Below the pieces are notes generated by a model. The model worked only from the letters and a program-made list of their open reading frames with translations. It searched no databases and was not told the origin of the DNA. A DNA stretch of 64,000 nt from contig CM031879.1 of assembly GCA_018697195.1 (NCBI GenBank), positions 29,330,473 to 29,394,472 on the forward strand. The letters run 5' to 3'. Shown in pieces: positions 60,783 through 64,000 of this stretch. Position 1 is the stretch's first letter; each line of letters opens with the position of its first letter. The DNA is from Certhia americana (Eukaryota > Chordata > Aves > Passeriformes > Certhiidae). The position numbers and the translations under genes were made by a program.

Positions 60783-60953
60783 NNNNNNNNNNNNNNNNNN
60801 NNNNNNNNNNNNNNNNNNNNNNNNNNNNNNNNNNNNNNNNNNNNNNNNNNNNNNNNNNNNNNNNNNNNNNNNNNNNNNNNNNNNNNNNNNNNNNNNNNNN
60901 NNNNNNNNNNNNNNNNNNNNNNNNNNNNNNNNNNNNNNNNNNNNNNNNNNNNN
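60783..60953. other. Assembly gap (171 N)
   Basis: This is a run of unknown bases. It falls at the junction between the pyrimidine array and the AT-rich block, so the two need not be adjacent in the genome. Confidence 1.
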
Positions 60954-62569
60954 GTGAATGGTTAAATCGCATTTAAATGTTTAATCTCGCGAAATATACT
61001 AGTTAATTAATTATAAATTGTTAGTGTGAATTTTTTAAGATTTTCTAATTTACGTGTTTTAATTTTTTAATTTTAATTTAAAGGGAAATTTCTCCGTGAG
61101 TACGCAAGATTACCTTTGGTAATTTTTTAAATTGGAAACTTTAATTTACATGTGATTGTTAATTTGTTGCGAAAGGAAATTATGTTACAATTTAATTTGA
61201 TTGTAAGTATTTACACGTTATTTTTCAATCGACAAAATCTAAACGATTATCACATTTAAAGAGTTTTAATTTATATTTTAATTTAATTTTTTAATTTAAA
61301 TTTCTTAGTTTTTAAATATGAAACTTTCACCTTACTGAATTTTCATTTTTTAATAAATTGTCCTTTTTCACTCTTTAATTTTTAATTTAAATTTTAAATT
61401 ACTTGAAGATTTAATTTCGAGACTTAAATTTAATTTTTTCATACAAATTAAACTTCAACACACCTCTTATTTCATATCTGTCTAAATTACCCGACCTTTT
61501 GATGTAATTTAAATTTAATTTTTCCACTTTTACTTTAATTGTAATTTCTTTAATTAAAATTGTAATCTTATAATCTTATTACAGGTTCTGATTTACTTTT
61601 TAATTTAAATTTCGTTTCTCATTTAAAATTTTAATTTAATTTTAGTTTTTAATTAATTAATTTGTTAATTTTACATTTTTTTGAATTTCAATTTTTTCCT
61701 TTTAATATTATTAACGTTACCTTGAATTTTTTAATTTTCAATTTTTTTTACATCTTTAACTTTCCTTTTTAATTCACAGTGTTTTATTTTAATTTTTTTT
61801 AACTTTTATCAAATTAATTTTGATTTCTGTTAATTTATATTTTTTAATTTTAATTTTTATTTTGAAGTTTAATTTAATTTAAATTGTACTAATTTTAAGT
61901 TTTTAAGATTCAGTGTAAGTGGTTAATTTCATTTTAATTTGCACTTTTAATTTATTTTAATTTTCTATTCTTAATTTTAGTGTTAATGTCTTAAATTTTT
62001 TGTTTAATTGTAATTTTAATGTGTACTTTTAATCGGAAATTTAAATTTTCTAATTTTAATTTTGTTAAATTTTAAATTGGAATTTTAATTTAATGTTATT
62101 TTGTAATTTACTTATGTTAATGGAAATGGGATTTAATCTTAAATTTTATACTAATTTAAAACATTCAACGTTATAATTTGAAAGGATTACACTCGTCGAA
62201 CTAGCCGTCTAAGTTAAATGTTTTAATCTGAACTTTTATTTTGAAATGTAATTTAGACTTAATGAATTTCAGTTTTAATTTGCATTTTTGTCAATGTTTT
62301 TAAAAATTTTTTTTTTCCAATTATAAATTTACATTTGTTAATTTACAGTGTTTGTAATTTAAATTAATTTTTTAATTCCACTTCTTCTTTCATTTTTTAC
62401 TTTCACATTTTTGTACATTTCAATTTTTTATTTTACTTTCAACTTTTTTAATTTTTTAATACCTTTAATAGTTACCTTCACGGTTTTTATTATCGTTTTA
62501 CATTTCAATTTTTCATTTAAAATTTTATTTACACATTTTATTTTCAATTTATTTTAATTTTTTAATTTT
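60954..62569. repeat. Degenerate TTTTAA-type AT-rich block
   Basis: About 1.6 kb is dominated by TTTTAATTT, TTTAAATTT and AATTTTAATTT with scattered C and G. No unit repeats exactly for long. T exceeds A on this strand. Unlike the unique DNA upstream, the few C and G often fall together as CpG (for example CTCGCGAAA near 60,987 and CTCGTCGAAC near 62,193). Stops are frequent in every frame, so nothing is encoded. It could be a diverged satellite, or a simple repeat recorded with many base-call errors. Confidence 0.8.
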
Positions 62570-64000
62570 CTTTTTTCCTTCCCTTTTTCCTTTGTCACTT
62601 TTTTAATTTCCCTTACTTTTCTTCCTTACTTCCTTTTTTACCTTCACTTTACTTTTTTCCTTCCCATTTTTTTATTTTCCTTTTCCATTTCAAATTTCTC
62701 CTTTATCTTTTTACTTTCTCTCTTTTTTACCTATTTCATTTTTCTTTTTTCATTTTTCTTTCCTTTACATTTTCACTATTTTACTTTTTTTACTTAACTT
62801 TTGTTCTTTCCTTTTCTTTTCAACTTTTTCTTTTCCTTTTTTCATTTTCCCATTTCCCTCTTAATACTCTAAGTTATTTGTAACTTTTCTTTTTTCCTTT
62901 CCACCTACTTATTTTCCTTTATGTTAATTACACTTTAACACGCACTCCACCCTACTTTTCAGGTTTTCTTTATTTCCATTTTTCCTTTCCATTTTTTTCC
63001 TTCCCCTTCGTCCTTTTCAACGTTTTTGTTTCCTTTTCCTTTTCTTTTCTCTTTTTCCCTTGTTCTTTTTCCTTTCCCTTTTCCTTTTTTCCTTTTCTTT
63101 TTACCATTTCCCTTTCTTTTTTCTTCCCCTTTTTTCTTTTCACATTTTTAAACTTTTCAATGTTCTTTTCCTTCATTTTCCTTTTTTCTTTCCCTTTTTT
63201 CCTTTTCTTTAAAATTTACATTTTTTAATTGTCCTTTTCCCTTTCCTTTTTCTTGTATCTTTTTTTCCTTCCCTCCTTTTCTTTATCCTTTCCTTTTACT
63301 CGTTTTTCCTTTCCTTTTTTTCTGTTCCTTTCTTTCCTTTCCTTTTTGTCCTGTTCCATTTCCCTTGTCCCTGTTACCTTTTCCCTTGTCCTTTCCTTAT
63401 ACCCTTTCATTCTTATTCTTTCCTTCCCTTTTTTCCTTTTTTCCTTTTCTTTTTTCCTTTCCCTTTTCCTTTCCCTTTTCCGTTTCTTACCCTTTTTTTC
63501 TTTTTCCTTCCCCTTTTTTCTTTTTCTTTTTTTCCCTTTTCCTTTCCTTTCCTTCTCCTTTTGTCCTTTCCCTTTTTTTTTCCTTTTCCTTTCTTCTTTT
63601 TTCCTTTCTTTTCCTTTCCCTTTTTTCTTTTCCTTTTTTTCCCCTTTTTTTTTCCTTTTTCTTTCCTTTTGTCCTTTTCCCTTTCCTTAATCCTTTTTCC
63701 TTTTTTTTTCCTTTTTCTTTTTTCCGTCCTTCTTTCTCCCTTTCCCTTTTTGTCCGTTCCCTTTCACTTCTCCCTTTCCCTCTTTCCCCTTTCCCTTTTC
63801 CTTTTCCCCTTTCCCTTTCCTTCTTTTTTCCTTTCCTTTTTTTCCTTCCCTTTTTCCTTTCTTCCTTTTCCTTTTTCCTTTCCCCTTTCCTTTCCCTTTC
63901 CTTTTTTCCCCCTTTTTTCTTTTTCCCTTTTTTCTTTTCTCCTTCCTTCTCTTTTTTTTTCACTTGTTTCCTTTCCCCTTCCCCTTTTCTTTTTCTTTTT
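62570..64000. repeat. Pyrimidine array resumes, with an AT-rich transition zone
   Basis: From about 62,570 to 63,240 TTTTCC units mix with TTTAATT, TTCACTT and TTACTT phrases. After 63,240 the strand is again almost all T and C, with TTTTCC/TTTCCC units and scattered TTTTGTCC variants as on the other side of the gap. The array runs off the window end. Open frames here (for example 63229-63690 plus, 63487-63963 minus) are composition artefacts. Confidence 0.95.

Noticed and set aside
60954..62569. Foreign or contaminant AT-rich DNA, such as mitochondrial or microbial
   Set aside because: No open frame, tRNA or gene-like content was found; the TTTTAA periodicity fits degenerate simple repeat or noise better. 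The non-depleted CpG is kept as a separate finding.

Overview
The window looks like vertebrate nuclear DNA from a bird, in a gene-poor part of the genome. The evidence is the set of interspersed repeats. At least five pieces resemble CR1-type LINEs, including one 3' end of about 775 bp whose decayed reading frame and ATTCTRTG-like tail match the avian/reptilian CR1 family. There is also one MIR-type tRNA-derived SINE, and many poly-T, T/G-rich and A/C-rich tracts of the kind common in bird assemblies. CpG is scarce in the unique sequence, as in methylated vertebrate DNA. Species cannot be read from the sequence; a bird is an inference, and another sauropsid is the main alternative.

I found no host protein-coding exon, rRNA, tRNA, CpG-island promoter or other gene that I can defend. 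The open frames outside repeats are short, have no recognisable domain and look like chance. The only recognisable protein remnants are decayed CR1 reverse-transcriptase/ORF2 pieces at about 28,880-29,150 and 30,784-31,470. The region is therefore a gene desert or the inside of a very long intron.

Layout: 1-420 is G/purine-rich. About 598-790 is an ancient reverse-oriented CR1-like 3' end. 800-28,880 is unique AT-rich sequence with low-complexity tracts (6.77, 8.04, 11.39, 17.24, 22.25, 25.90 kb) and small tandem or inverted repeats (17.1-17.8, 19.75, 28.12 kb). 28.9-31.6 kb holds two CR1 pieces. 31.6-46.2 kb is unique DNA. 46.2-46.8 kb has CR1 tails. 52.1-52.35 kb has the MIR. 52.44/52.92 kb is a 38-bp duplicated segment. 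53.42-53.58 kb is a purine minisatellite inside inverted arms. 55.06-55.45 kb holds two reverse CR1 tails.

The last 5 kb is different from everything before it. At 58,931 the sequence becomes an almost purine-free (TTTCC)-type array, which runs into an assembly gap (60,783-60,953). Beyond the gap it becomes a TTTTAA-type AT-rich block (60,954-62,569) and then returns to pyrimidine array up to the window end. The long open frames there (592-626 codons) exist only because a strand made of T and C cannot spell a stop codon. This composite array is the most unusual part of the window, and its interior may be partly sequencing or assembly noise.
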